22,359 nt of DNA, taken from CADEEN01 sp040384625 (GTDB lineage Bacteria; Pseudomonadota; Gammaproteobacteria; Burkholderiales; Burkholderiaceae_C). Below are positions 1-7,074 of this stretch, piece by piece. Every line of letters starts with the position of its first letter. Within the stretch, counting starts at the first letter, position 1. A model generated the notes under the pieces. That model had not been told where the DNA came from, made no database searches, and saw only the letters and a program-made list of their open reading frames with translations. The position numbers were made by a program, and so were the translations under genes. The stretch covers positions 1 to 22,359 of the forward strand of contig JAZKIW010000089.1 in assembly GCA_040384625.1 (NCBI GenBank), read 5' to 3'.

Positions 1-162
1 TCGAGCGGCATCGGCCACATGATCACCGACAGCCAGGCCCTGCTGGCCACCGACCAGATCATCTTCGGCATCATCGTCATCGGCCTGATCGGCCTCGTGA
101 GCGACTTTGCCTTCAAGGCCGCCAACCGACGCTTCTTCCCCTGGGCTGCCCTGGGCAAGTGA
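1..162 (+). CDS. ABC transporter permease, C-terminal fragment (NitT/TauT type)
   Basis: Only the last 53 codons are present; the gene begins left of the window. The fragment contains one hydrophobic stretch (about residues 19-35, rich in Ile, Val, Gly and Leu) and ends in a short basic and aromatic tail (NRRFFPWAALGK). That ending is typical of BPD_transp_1 permeases of the nitrate/sulfonate/taurine family. Its stop codon overlaps the GTG start of the following ATPase gene, so the two are almost certainly cotranscribed and form one importer. The substrate-binding protein is not in the window and the substrate cannot be read from this piece. Confidence 0.8.
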   Translation, partial: SSGIGHMITDSQALLATDQIIFGIIVIGLIGLVSDFAFKAANRRFFPWAALGK

Positions 163-950
163 GTCAGCAGATGAACATCCTCTCCGTGCGCGGCGTCGAG
201 CGCCGCTTCGACAAGACCCTGGCCCTGCAGGCGACCGACCTCGACGTTGCCGAAAACGACTTCATCACGATCCTCGGCCCCAGCGGCTGCGGCAAGAGCA
301 CGCTCTTGCGCATCGTCGCCGGCCTGGACCGGCAAACCGCCGGCGAGGTGACGCTCGAGGGGCGGCGCATCGACGGCCCCGGCGCCGACCGCGGCATGGT
401 CTTCCAGAGTTACACGCTCTTCCCGTGGCTGACGGTGCGCGATAACGTCTGTTTCGGCCTGCGCGAGCGCGGCATGAACCGCGCCCAGCAATTGGAGATT
501 TCCGATGCTTTTCTGGTCAAGGTCGGTTTGCGCGGGTTCGAGCACCACTATCCGAAGCAGCTGTCGGGCGGCATGCAGCAGCGCACCGCGATCGCTCGGG
601 CATTGGCCAACGGCCCGCGCATGCTGTTGATGGACGAGCCCTTCGGTGCCCTGGACCACCAGACGCGCGAGCTGATGCAGGAGTTGCTGCTCGGGATCTG
701 GGAAGCCGAGAAGAAGACGGTGCTCTTCGTTACCCACGATATCGACGAGGCCGTCTTCATGGGCAGCCGCGTCGTCGTGATGAGCGCACGGCCTGGTCGC
801 ATCAAGCTCGACCGTGCCGTGCCGCTGGCGCACCCGCGCCACTACTCGGTCAAGACGACGCCGGCCTTCACCGAACTGAAGGCGGAACTGACCGAGCAGG
901 TGAGGGTGGAGGTGCGGGCAGCGCAGGCCGCAATGACGGCTGCCGCCTGA
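159..950 (+). CDS. ABC transporter ATP-binding protein (NrtD/SsuB/TauB family)
   Basis: This 263-residue ATPase powers an inner-membrane importer with the permease encoded just upstream. All nucleotide-binding motifs are intact: Walker A GPSGCGKST (40-48), Q-loop Gln83 in VFQSYTLFPW, signature LSGGMQQ (135-141), Walker B MLLMDE (155-160) and the switch His193 in VTHD. The Q-loop context and overall length fit the nitrate/sulfonate/taurine subfamily. The GTG start at 159 overlaps the permease stop as GTGA, suggesting translational coupling. An ATG at 171, preceded by AAGTGAG, is an equally reasonable start and would remove four residues. The substrate (nitrate, sulfonate, taurine, a thiamine precursor or another) cannot be decided from the ATPase alone. 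Confidence 0.93.
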   Translation: MSQQMNILSVRGVERRFDKTLALQATDLDVAENDFITILGPSGCGKSTLLRIVAGLDRQTAGEVTLEGRRIDGPGADRGMVFQSYTLFPWLTVRDNVCFGLRERGMNRAQQLEISDAFLVKVGLRGFEHHYPKQLSGGMQQRTAIARALANGPRMLLMDEPFGALDHQTRELMQELLLGIWEAEKKTVLFVTHDIDEAVFMGSRVVVMSARPGRIKLDRAVPLAHPRHYSVKTTPAFTELKAELTEQVRVEVRAAQAAMTAAA

Positions 951-956
951 GCGGCC

Positions 957-1041
957 TGGTGCGCGGGACGGGACTCGAACCCGTACGCCTTGCGGCTGCG
1001 GGTTTTAAGCCCGCTACGTCTGCCTGTTCCGTCACCCGCGC
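957..1041 (-). tRNA. tRNA-Leu (anticodon UAA)
   Basis: The minus strand folds into a complete class II tRNA of 85 nt including an encoded 3' ACCA. Acceptor arms are GCGCGGG and CCCGCGC. The anticodon stem is GCGGG/CCCGC around loop CTTAAAA, giving anticodon TAA (plus-strand 1005-1007), which reads UUA leucine codons. The T arm is ACGGG-TTCGAGT-CCCGT. A long variable arm (AGCCGCAAGGCGT) with its own short stem is as expected for tRNA-Leu. UUA is very rare in the GC-rich genes here, so this is a low-demand tRNA. It lies between the ATPase gene and the MFS gene, pointing at the 3' end of the ATPase gene. Confidence 0.97.
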
Positions 1042-1065
1042 GCAGGGAGTCTGCCCCGTGCGGGC

Positions 1066-1071
1066 ATGATA
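1066..1071 (-). promoter_or_regulatory. Candidate -10 element for tRNA-Leu
   Basis: On the minus strand TATCAT lies 24 bases before the mature tRNA 5' end, a sensible distance for a short tRNA leader followed by RNase P cleavage. The stretch between it and the tRNA is GC-rich, as in stringently controlled promoters. No convincing -35 hexamer is visible 16-18 bases further upstream, so the call rests on the -10 and its position. Confidence 0.3.
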
Positions 1072-1091
1072 GACGCGACGACACTCTGCTC

Positions 1092-1096
1092 GAGGA
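1092..1096 (+). promoter_or_regulatory. Ribosome binding site fixing the MFS start at 1101
   Basis: GAGGA lies four bases before the ATG at 1101. The same frame is open further upstream, to a GTG-type start at 990, but that longer version would run through the tRNA-Leu gene. This site and the normal family N-terminus both support 1101. Confidence 0.6.
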
Positions 1097-1100
1097 CCCC

Positions 1101-2405
1101 ATGCCCTTGTTCGACCAGGCTGCACTGAACGAAGGCGTGAAGAAGCGCGAGGTCTTCGGCTGGGCGATGTACGACTTCGCCAACTCGGGCTACACGACCG
1201 TCGTGCTGACGGCGGTGTTCAACAGTTACTTCGTCGGCGTCGTTGCCGGTGGCGCCGATTGGGCGACGCTGGCCTGGACCCTGGCGCTCGGCCTGTCGAG
1301 CGCGCTCGTCATGCTGGTGATGCCGGCGTTGGGTGCTTACGCTGACCTGCGTGCGGCCAAGAAGCGCCTTCTGGCGATGAGCACGGTGGCCTGTGTGGCC
1401 GCCACTGCCGTCCTGGCGTTGACCGGGCGCGACGATGTGGCACTTGCAGCCGGCGCCATCGTGCTGTCGAACCTGTTCTACTCGATCGGCGAGTCGCTGA
1501 CCGCCGCCTTCCTGCCCGAACTTGCGCGCCGCGAGGCGCTGGGCAAGGTCTCGGGCTGGGGCTGGAGCTTCGGCTATTTCGGCGGCATGTTGTCGCTCGG
1601 GCTGTCGCTGGGCTATGTGATCTGGGCGCAGGGCCAGGGACAGGCCGCTACGCAGTTCGTGCCGGTGACCATGCTGATCACTGCCGGCGTCTATGGCGTG
1701 GCGTCGCTCGCGACCTTCGCGCTCCTGCGCGAGCGCGCGGTGCCGCAGGCCGGCGCCGCCGACGGCATCGCTGCTTCGCTGGCGCGCCTGCGCCAGACCT
1801 GGCGCGAGGCGCGGCGCTACCGTGATTTCTCCTGGTTGCTGGCCTGCGCGGTGGCCTACCAGGCGGGCATCGCGGTCGTGATCACACTGGCGGCCGTCTA
1901 TGCCGAGCAGGTCCTGGGTTTCAAGCAGACCCAGACCATGATGCTGATCTTTCTGGTGAACATCGCGGCGGCCCTCGGCGCCTTCGCCTTCGGCTACTGG
2001 CAGGACCGCAGTGGCCACAAGCGTGCGCTGGGCGTCACGCTGCTGGGCTGGATCCTTATGACGGTCACTGCCGCGCTGGCGACGACCCAGGGCGTTTTCT
2101 GGATCGCCGCCGTGATTGCCGGGCTGTGCATGGGATCGAGCCAGTCGGCTGGGCGTGCACTGGCCGGCTTGCTGGCGCCGCCGGCGCGCCTGGCTGAGTT
2201 CTTCGGCCTGTGGGCCTTCGCGACGCGACTGGCCGCGATCCTGGGTCCTGTGACCTACGGCCTCGTCACCTGGGTCACGGCCGGCAATCACCGCATCGCG
2301 ATCGTTTCGACGGCGCTGTTCTTCCTGATCGGGCTGCTCTTGTTGCGACCGGTGGACGTGCGGCGCGGCGCGAGCGAGGCCCTGCGGCTGGAGCCGCTCC
2401 CCTAA
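1101..2405 (+). CDS. MFS transporter, UMF1/Atg22-like family
   Basis: This 434-residue integral membrane protein has about twelve hydrophobic segments. Near its N-terminus is the UMF1-family block GWAMYDFANS (residues 20-29), and in the central loop it has the MFS motif GYWQDRSGHKR (298-308). These place it with the Atg22-like/UMF1 major facilitators. Yeast Atg22 effluxes amino acids from the vacuole, but bacterial members have no agreed substrate, so none is assigned. The gene stands alone between the divergent tRNA-Leu and the etf operon. The start at 1101 avoids overlap with the tRNA and has a GAGGA site. An origin by recent transfer is not suggested, as base use matches its neighbours. 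Confidence 0.9.
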   Translation: MPLFDQAALNEGVKKREVFGWAMYDFANSGYTTVVLTAVFNSYFVGVVAGGADWATLAWTLALGLSSALVMLVMPALGAYADLRAAKKRLLAMSTVACVAATAVLALTGRDDVALAAGAIVLSNLFYSIGESLTAAFLPELARREALGKVSGWGWSFGYFGGMLSLGLSLGYVIWAQGQGQAATQFVPVTMLITAGVYGVASLATFALLRERAVPQAGAADGIAASLARLRQTWREARRYRDFSWLLACAVAYQAGIAVVITLAAVYAEQVLGFKQTQTMMLIFLVNIAAALGAFAFGYWQDRSGHKRALGVTLLGWILMTVTAALATTQGVFWIAAVIAGLCMGSSQSAGRALAGLLAPPARLAEFFGLWAFATRLAAILGPVTYGLVTWVTAGNHRIAIVSTALFFLIGLLLLRPVDVRRGASEALRLEPLP

Positions 2406-2409
2406 AATA

Positions 2410-2421
2410 GAACGACCGTTC
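2410..2421. promoter_or_regulatory. Candidate TetR-family operator upstream of etfB
   Basis: GAACGACCGTTC is an inverted repeat with perfect 5-base arms (GAACG/CGTTC) around a 2-base centre. It lies just after the MFS stop codon and about 80 bases before etfB. A TAAAAT hexamer at 2403-2408 directly precedes it. This architecture resembles operators of TetR-type repressors that control fatty-acid and acyl-CoA degradation in proteobacteria (the PsrA/FadP/LiuQ kind of regulator). Which family member would bind is inference; no regulator gene is in the window. Confidence 0.5.
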
Positions 2422-2463
2422 GCTTTATCGTTCCGCCACACGGGATGCCGGCAAACGCCTGCC

Positions 2464-2469
2464 TACAAT
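2464..2469 (+). promoter_or_regulatory. Weak candidate -10 for the etf operon
   Basis: TACAAT lies 33 bases before the etfB ATG, giving a leader of about 25 bases with the Shine-Dalgarno site inside it. No good -35 is visible at standard spacing. TAAAAT at 2403-2408, abutting the inverted repeat, is the competing -10. The repeat would repress directly only if transcription starts from the upstream one. Confidence 0.25.
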
Positions 2470-2487
2470 CCCACCCGTCCCCGATCC

Positions 2488-2492
2488 AGGAG
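2488..2492 (+). promoter_or_regulatory. Ribosome binding site fixing the etfB start at 2502
   Basis: AGGAG sits nine bases before ATG 2502. The frame is open back to an ATG at 2445, but that extension adds 19 residues absent from EtfB proteins, and MKILVPVKRV at 2502 is the standard N-terminus. Confidence 0.75.
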
Positions 2493-2501
2493 CAGCGTGT
2501 C

Positions 2502-3251
2502 ATGAAGATTCTGGTACCCGTGAAGCGGGTCGTCGACTACAACGTCAAGGTGCGCGTCAAGGCCGATGGAACGGGTGTGGACCTGGCCAACGTCAAGATG
2601 AGCATGAACCCCTTCGACGAGATCGCCATCGAAGAAGCCGTTCGCTTGAAGGAGAAGGGCATCGCAACCGAGGTCATTGCGGTCTCCTGCGGCGTGACCC
2701 AATGCCAGGAAACCCTGCGCACCGCGATGGCCATCGGCGCCGACCGCGCGATCCTGGTCGAATGTGCCGACGAACTGCAGCCGCTGGCCGTGGCCAAGCT
2801 CCTCAAGGCCCTGGTCGACAAGGAACAGCCCGGCCTCGTGATCCTGGGCAAGCAGGCCATCGACGACGACTGCAACCAGACCGGCCAGATGCTGGCTGCG
2901 CTGGCTGGCCTGCCGCAGGGCACCTTCGCGAGCAAAGTCGAGGTGGCGGACGGCAAGGTCAGCGTGACCCGCGAAGTCGATGGCGGCCTGGAGACCGTGA
3001 AGCTCTCCTTGCCGGCCGTCGTCACCACCGACTTGCGCCTGAACGAGCCACGCTACGTGACCCTGCCCAACATCATGAAGGCCAAGAAGAAGACGCTCGA
3101 CGTCTTCAAGCCGGCCGACCTGGGTGTGGACGTCACGCCGCGCATCAAGACCCTGAAGGTCGTCGAACCGCCCAAGCGTGGCGCCGGCGTCAAGGTGCCC
3201 GACGTCGCCGCACTCGTCGACAAGCTGAAGAACGAAGCGAAGGTGATCTGA
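2502..3251 (+). CDS. etfB: Electron transfer flavoprotein beta subunit
   Basis: This is the 249-residue small subunit of ETF, the soluble heterodimer that takes electrons from acyl-CoA dehydrogenases and passes them to ETF:ubiquinone oxidoreductase. The N-terminus MKILVPVKRV and the region NVKMSMNPFDEIAIEEAVRL are characteristic. The C-terminal half holds the docking-loop signature LRLNEPRY (178-185), followed by PNIMKAKKK (189-197), the segment that docks onto partner dehydrogenases. Length is exactly usual. It is separated from etfA by one base and is the first gene of the probable etfB-etfA-acyl-CoA dehydrogenase-flavoprotein operon, preceded by a candidate TetR-type operator. Confidence 0.97.
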   Translation: MKILVPVKRVVDYNVKVRVKADGTGVDLANVKMSMNPFDEIAIEEAVRLKEKGIATEVIAVSCGVTQCQETLRTAMAIGADRAILVECADELQPLAVAKLLKALVDKEQPGLVILGKQAIDDDCNQTGQMLAALAGLPQGTFASKVEVADGKVSVTREVDGGLETVKLSLPAVVTTDLRLNEPRYVTLPNIMKAKKKTLDVFKPADLGVDVTPRIKTLKVVEPPKRGAGVKVPDVAALVDKLKNEAKVI

Positions 3252-3252
3252 C

Positions 3253-4182
3253 ATGGCCGCACTCGTCATTGCCGAACACGACCACGGCACCTTGAAGCCG
3301 GCCACCCTGAACACCGTCACAGCGGCGATCCAGTGCGGCGGCGACGTGCACGTGCTGATCGCCGGCCACAACGCCGGCGGGGCAGCCCAGGCGGCCAGCC
3401 AGATTGCCGGCGTGGCCAAGGTGCTGCACGCCGACGGCGCGCAGCTGGCCGAGCAACTGGGAGAGAACGTTGCGGCCCAGGTCGTCGCCCTGGCCAAGAG
3501 CTACAGCCACCTGCTGTTCCCGGCCACCGCGCATGGCAAGAACGTCGCGCCGCGCGTTGCGGCCCTGCTGGACGTCGCGCAGATCAGTGACGCCACCAAG
3601 GTCATCGGCCCCGACACCTTCGAGCGCCCGATCTACGCCGGCAATGCGATCGCCACCGTGCAGACCAGCGACGCGATCAAGGTCATCACGGTGCGCACCA
3701 CCGGCTTCGACGCGGCCGGGCAGGGTGGCTCGGCGGCCGTCGACAAGATCGATGCGGTGGCCGACAGCGGCCTGTCGAGCTATGTCGGCAGCGAGATTGC
3801 CAAGAGCGACCGGCCCGAATTGACGGCAGCCAAGATCATCGTCTCGGGCGGCCGCGCGATGGGCAGCTCGGACAAGTTCACCGAAGTGCTGACACCGCTG
3901 GCTGACAAGCTCGGCGCGGCGCTGGGTGCCAGCCGAGCCGCGGTCGATGCGGGCTATGCGCCCAACGACTGGCAGGTCGGCCAGACCGGCAAGATCGTCG
4001 CGCCCCAGCTCTACATCGCTTGTGGCATCTCGGGGGCGATCCAGCACCTGGCCGGGATGAAGGACAGCAAGGTGATCGTGGCGATCAATAAGGACGCCGA
4101 GGCACCTATCTTCAGCATTGCCGACTACGGGCTCGAGGCGGATCTGTTCACGGCGGTGCCTGAACTGGTCAAGGCGCTCTGA
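3253..4182 (+). CDS. etfA: Electron transfer flavoprotein alpha subunit
   Basis: This is the 309-residue FAD-binding large subunit of ETF, the obligate partner of EtfB encoded immediately upstream. The N-terminal domain begins MAALVIAEHDHGTLKPATL. The C-terminal FAD domain contains SGGRAMGSS (198-206), matching the flavin-contacting SGGR motif. It also contains YIACGISGAIQHLAGM (254-269) and INKDAEAPIF near the end, which form the rest of the FAD site in this family. Length is normal. ATG 3253 follows the etfB stop by a single base. The acyl-CoA dehydrogenase gene starts 17 bases after the stop, so electron donor and acceptor are encoded together. Confidence 0.97.
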   Translation: MAALVIAEHDHGTLKPATLNTVTAAIQCGGDVHVLIAGHNAGGAAQAASQIAGVAKVLHADGAQLAEQLGENVAAQVVALAKSYSHLLFPATAHGKNVAPRVAALLDVAQISDATKVIGPDTFERPIYAGNAIATVQTSDAIKVITVRTTGFDAAGQGGSAAVDKIDAVADSGLSSYVGSEIAKSDRPELTAAKIIVSGGRAMGSSDKFTEVLTPLADKLGAALGASRAAVDAGYAPNDWQVGQTGKIVAPQLYIACGISGAIQHLAGMKDSKVIVAINKDAEAPIFSIADYGLEADLFTAVPELVKAL

Positions 4183-4188
4183 GCGCGC

Positions 4189-4193
4189 AGGAG
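4189..4193 (+). promoter_or_regulatory. Ribosome binding site fixing the acyl-CoA dehydrogenase start at 4199
   Basis: AGGAG lies five bases before ATG 4199 in the short gap after etfA. The frame is open back to 4118 inside etfA, but that longer version lacks a site and adds residues foreign to the family. Confidence 0.7.
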
Positions 4194-4198
4194 CTCCC

Positions 4199-5989
4199 AT
4201 GACATACCGCGCCCCGGTGAAGGACATGCTCTTCTGCATGCAGGAGTTGGCCGGTCTCGATGCGGTGGCGAAGTTGCCCGGCTTCGAAGACGTCGATGCC
4301 GGTACCGCACAGGCGGTGCTCGAGGAGTGCGCGAAGTTCAACGAAGGCATCGTCGCGCCGCTGAACACCGACGGCGATGTCCACCCATCGTCCTTCGAAA
4401 GCGGCAGCGTGACGACGACGCCGGGCTTCAAGCAGGCCTTCCGGCAGTTTGCCGAGGGCGGCTGGCAGGGCCTGCAACATCCGGCCGAGTTCGGCGGCCA
4501 GGGCCTGCCGAAGACGATCGGCGCCGCGTGCATCGAGATGCTGAACAGCGCCAACCTAAGTTTTGCGCTCTGCCCGCTCTTGACTGACGGCGCGATCGAA
4601 GCCTTGCTGACCGCCGGCTCGCCCGAGCAGCAGCAGACCTACTTGCCGAAGATGATCGACGGCAGCTGGACCGGGACGATGAACCTGACCGAGCCGCAAG
4701 CCGGCAGCGACCTGGCCGCGGTGCGCACGCGCGCCGAGCCTCGAGGTGACGGCAGCTTCAAGCTCTTCGGCACCAAGATCTTCATCACCTATGGCGAACA
4801 CGACATGGCCGAGAACATCGTCCACCTCGTGCTCGCGCGCGTCGTCGGTGCGCCGGAAGGGGTGAAGGGCATCTCGCTGTTCATCTGTCCGAAGTTCATG
4901 CTGAACCAGGATGGAAGTCAGGGCAGCCGCAACGATGTGCATTGCGTCAGCATCGAACACAAGCTCGGCATCAAGGCCAGTCCGACCGCGGTGCTGCAGT
5001 ACGGCGACCATGGCGGCGCGGTCGCGCACTTGGTCGGCCAGGAGAACCGCGGCCTCGAGACCATGTTCATTATGATGAATGCTGCGCGCTACGCCGTTGG
5101 CGTGCAGGGCATCGCAGTGGCCGAACGGGCTTACCAGAAGGCGGTGGCCTATGCCCGCGACCGCGTGCAGAGCCGGCCGGTCGATGGCTCGATGAATGCG
5201 GCAGCGCCGATCATCCACCACCCCGACGTCAAGCGCATGCTGATGACGATGCGTGCCTACACCGAGGGTTGCCGCGCGATGGCCCTGGTGGCGGCTGCGG
5301 CCTACGACGCGTCGCACCACCATCCCGATGCTGCAACGCGTCAGCAGAACCAGGCCTTTTACGAGTACCTGGTGCCGCTGATCAAGGGCTACAGCACCGA
5401 GATGAGCCTCGAGGTCGCGTCGCTGGGCGTGCAGGTGCACGGCGGCATGGGCTTCATCGAGGAGACCGGCGCAGCGCAGTACCTGCGGGACGCCAAGATC
5501 CTGAGCATCTACGAAGGCACGACAGCAATCCAGGCCAATGACCTGGTCGGGCGCAAGACGGCGCGCGACGGCGGCCAGACTGCGAAAGCGATCGCGCGCC
5601 AAATCGAGGCCACTGAAGTGCAGCTCGCCGGGCGCGACAGCGCAGCAGCCAAGGCGATGCACAAGCACCTGAGTGCCGCACGCAAGGCCTTCCTCGACGT
5701 CGTCGACTTCGTCACCGGCCAGACCAAGGCCAGCCCGAACGCGGTCTTTGCCGGGTCGGTGCCCTATCTGATGCTGGCCGGCAACCTGATGGCTGGCTGG
5801 CAGATGGCGCGGGCCCTGCTCGCGGCCGAGGACAAGCATGCCGCGGGCGAAGAGAGGGCGTTCATGGAGGCCAAGGTCGCAACCGCGCGCTTCTACGCCG
5901 AACACCTGCTATCCAAGGCGCCCGGCGTTCGCGACAGCATCGTCGAGGGGCACGCCGCGGTGACAGAGATGGCGCTCGAGGCCTTCTGA
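4199..5989 (+). CDS. Acyl-CoA dehydrogenase, long DmdC-like type with C-terminal extension
   Basis: This 596-residue FAD enzyme introduces the alpha-beta double bond into an acyl-CoA and hands electrons to ETF. It starts with the short extra N-terminal domain of this subfamily (YRAPVKDMLFCMQELAG). The usual N-terminal, middle and C-terminal dehydrogenase domains follow, with the FAD-contact region WTGTMNLTEPQAGSD in the middle part. The catalytic base is predicted to be Glu439 in IYEGTTAIQ. About 140 further residues form the extra C-terminal domain seen in 3-methylmercaptopropionyl-CoA dehydrogenase (DmdC) and its relatives. Most homologues of this length have unproven substrates, so DMSP breakdown should not be assumed. 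Its place after etfBA supports ETF as acceptor. The stop overlaps the next start as TGATG. Confidence 0.93.
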   Translation: MTYRAPVKDMLFCMQELAGLDAVAKLPGFEDVDAGTAQAVLEECAKFNEGIVAPLNTDGDVHPSSFESGSVTTTPGFKQAFRQFAEGGWQGLQHPAEFGGQGLPKTIGAACIEMLNSANLSFALCPLLTDGAIEALLTAGSPEQQQTYLPKMIDGSWTGTMNLTEPQAGSDLAAVRTRAEPRGDGSFKLFGTKIFITYGEHDMAENIVHLVLARVVGAPEGVKGISLFICPKFMLNQDGSQGSRNDVHCVSIEHKLGIKASPTAVLQYGDHGGAVAHLVGQENRGLETMFIMMNAARYAVGVQGIAVAERAYQKAVAYARDRVQSRPVDGSMNAAAPIIHHPDVKRMLMTMRAYTEGCRAMALVAAAAYDASHHHPDAATRQQNQAFYEYLVPLIKGYSTEMSLEVASLGVQVHGGMGFIEETGAAQYLRDAKILSIYEGTTAIQANDLVGRKTARDGGQTAKAIARQIEATEVQLAGRDSAAAKAMHKHLSAARKAFLDVVDFVTGQTKASPNAVFAGSVPYLMLAGNLMAGWQMARALLAAEDKHAAGEERAFMEAKVATARFYAEHLLSKAPGVRDSIVEGHAAVTEMALEAF

Positions 5990-6963
5990 TGTCCTTGGCC
6001 CCGGTCTTCGCCAAGCTGCGCCTGCCCGTCATCGGCGCGCCGCTGTTCATCATCAGCAACCCCAAGCTCGTCATCGCCCAGTGTCAGGCTGGCATTGTTG
6101 GCGCGATGCCTGCGCTCAACGCACGGCCGGCGTCGCAGCTCGACGAGTGGCTGGCCGAGATCACCGAGACCTTGGCGGCCTGGGATCGCGCCCACCCCGA
6201 CGCGCCTGCCGCCCCGTTCGCGATCAACCAGATCGTGCACAAGAGCAACGACCGGCTCGAGCACGACATGGCCGCCTGCGCGCGCTACAAGGTGCCGATC
6301 GTGATCACCTCGCTCGGCGCGCGCACCGACGTCAACGACGCCGTGCACGCCTGGGGCGGCGTGGTGCTGCACGACATAATCAACAACGGCTTCGCCCACA
6401 AGGCCGTCGACAAGGGCGCGGATGGCCTGATCGCCGTGGCCGCAGGCGCCGGGGGGCATGCCGGCGTGAAGAGCCCGTTCGCGCTGGTGCAGGAGATCCG
6501 CGAGTGGTTCGACGGGCCGCTCGCGCTGTCCGGCGCCGTGGCCACCGGCGGCGCGGTGCTGGCGGCGCGGGCGATCGGCGCCGACTTCGCCTACATCGGC
6601 TCAGCCTTCATCGCCACCGCCGAAGCGCGCGCCAGCGACGACTACAAGCACGCCATTGTCGAAGGTACCAGCGACGACATCGTCTACTCCAGCCTCTTCA
6701 CCGGCGTGCACGGCAACTACCTGAAGCGCTCAATCCGCGCCGCCGGCCTGGATCCGGACCAACTGCCCGAAAGCGACCCGAGCAAGATGAACTTCGGCGG
6801 CGGCGACGGCGCCAGAAAGGCCTGGAAGGACATCTGGGGCAGCGGCCAGGGTATCGGGGCCGTGAAGCAAGTGTTGCCGGCGGCCGAACTGATCGATCGC
6901 CTGGCGCAGGAGTACCGCAGCGCCAGGGAGCGTCTGGCCTTCGGTGATAGAGTGCCTGCTTGA
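5989..6963 (+). CDS. Nitronate monooxygenase-like NAD(P)H-dependent flavoprotein
   Basis: This 324-residue TIM-barrel FMN protein belongs to the 2-nitropropane dioxygenase/nitronate monooxygenase family. It opens with RLPVIGAPLFIISNPKLV, the typical first strand and loop. It contains AAGAGGHAG (151-159), where the glycines bind the FMN phosphate and His157 aligns with the catalytic histidine of the family. GSAFIATAEA follows later in the barrel. The family also includes quinone reductases and FabK-like enoyl reductases, so nitronate as true substrate is unproven. ATG 5989 overlaps the dehydrogenase stop (TGATG), with GAGG upstream at 5978-5981. This indicates coupled translation and a possible role in the same acyl-CoA pathway. 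Confidence 0.88.
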   Translation: MSLAPVFAKLRLPVIGAPLFIISNPKLVIAQCQAGIVGAMPALNARPASQLDEWLAEITETLAAWDRAHPDAPAAPFAINQIVHKSNDRLEHDMAACARYKVPIVITSLGARTDVNDAVHAWGGVVLHDIINNGFAHKAVDKGADGLIAVAAGAGGHAGVKSPFALVQEIREWFDGPLALSGAVATGGAVLAARAIGADFAYIGSAFIATAEARASDDYKHAIVEGTSDDIVYSSLFTGVHGNYLKRSIRAAGLDPDQLPESDPSKMNFGGGDGARKAWKDIWGSGQGIGAVKQVLPAAELIDRLAQEYRSARERLAFGDRVPA

Positions 6964-7023
6964 TGTAGATCGGTCCTTCCCGTCCTACGCTAGTCCGCCT
7001 ACCGGTGAAGCCGGGTCGCGGAA

Positions 7024-7035
7024 GGTTGTGCAACC
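7024..7035. promoter_or_regulatory. Inverted repeat in the odhA leader
   Basis: GGTTGTGCAACC has perfect 5-base arms around a 2-base centre, 39 bases before the odhA ATG. It sits in the 111-base gap (6964-7074) that separates the etf operon from the odh operon. The gap also holds TTGATG (6960-6965) and TACGCT (6986-6991), 20 bases apart, a poor promoter match. A small GCGG-AAA-CCGC hairpin lies at 7046-7056. I see no U-tract terminator after the flavoprotein gene, so read-through is possible. Confidence 0.25.
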
Positions 7036-7074
7036 CATCGAAGCTGCGGAAACCGCGGTGAAAGGTGAGCGAAG

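Noticed and set aside
942..955. GCCGC-CTGA-GCGGC hairpin over the ATPase stop codon as terminator
   Set aside because: The stem is only five bases and there is no T-tract on either strand.
957..1041. tRNA-Leu as an integration site of a genomic island
   Set aside because: No integrase, no direct repeat of the tRNA 3' end and no change in base composition is visible on either side.
990..1100. Upstream extension of the MFS gene
   Set aside because: It would code through the tRNA-Leu gene; ATG 1101 has its own ribosome site and the normal family N-terminus.
1032..2441. 469-codon antisense frame over the MFS gene
   Set aside because: It overlaps the tRNA end and is rich in Arg, Gln and His with no hydrophobic or family pattern, while the sense frame has clear MFS motifs.
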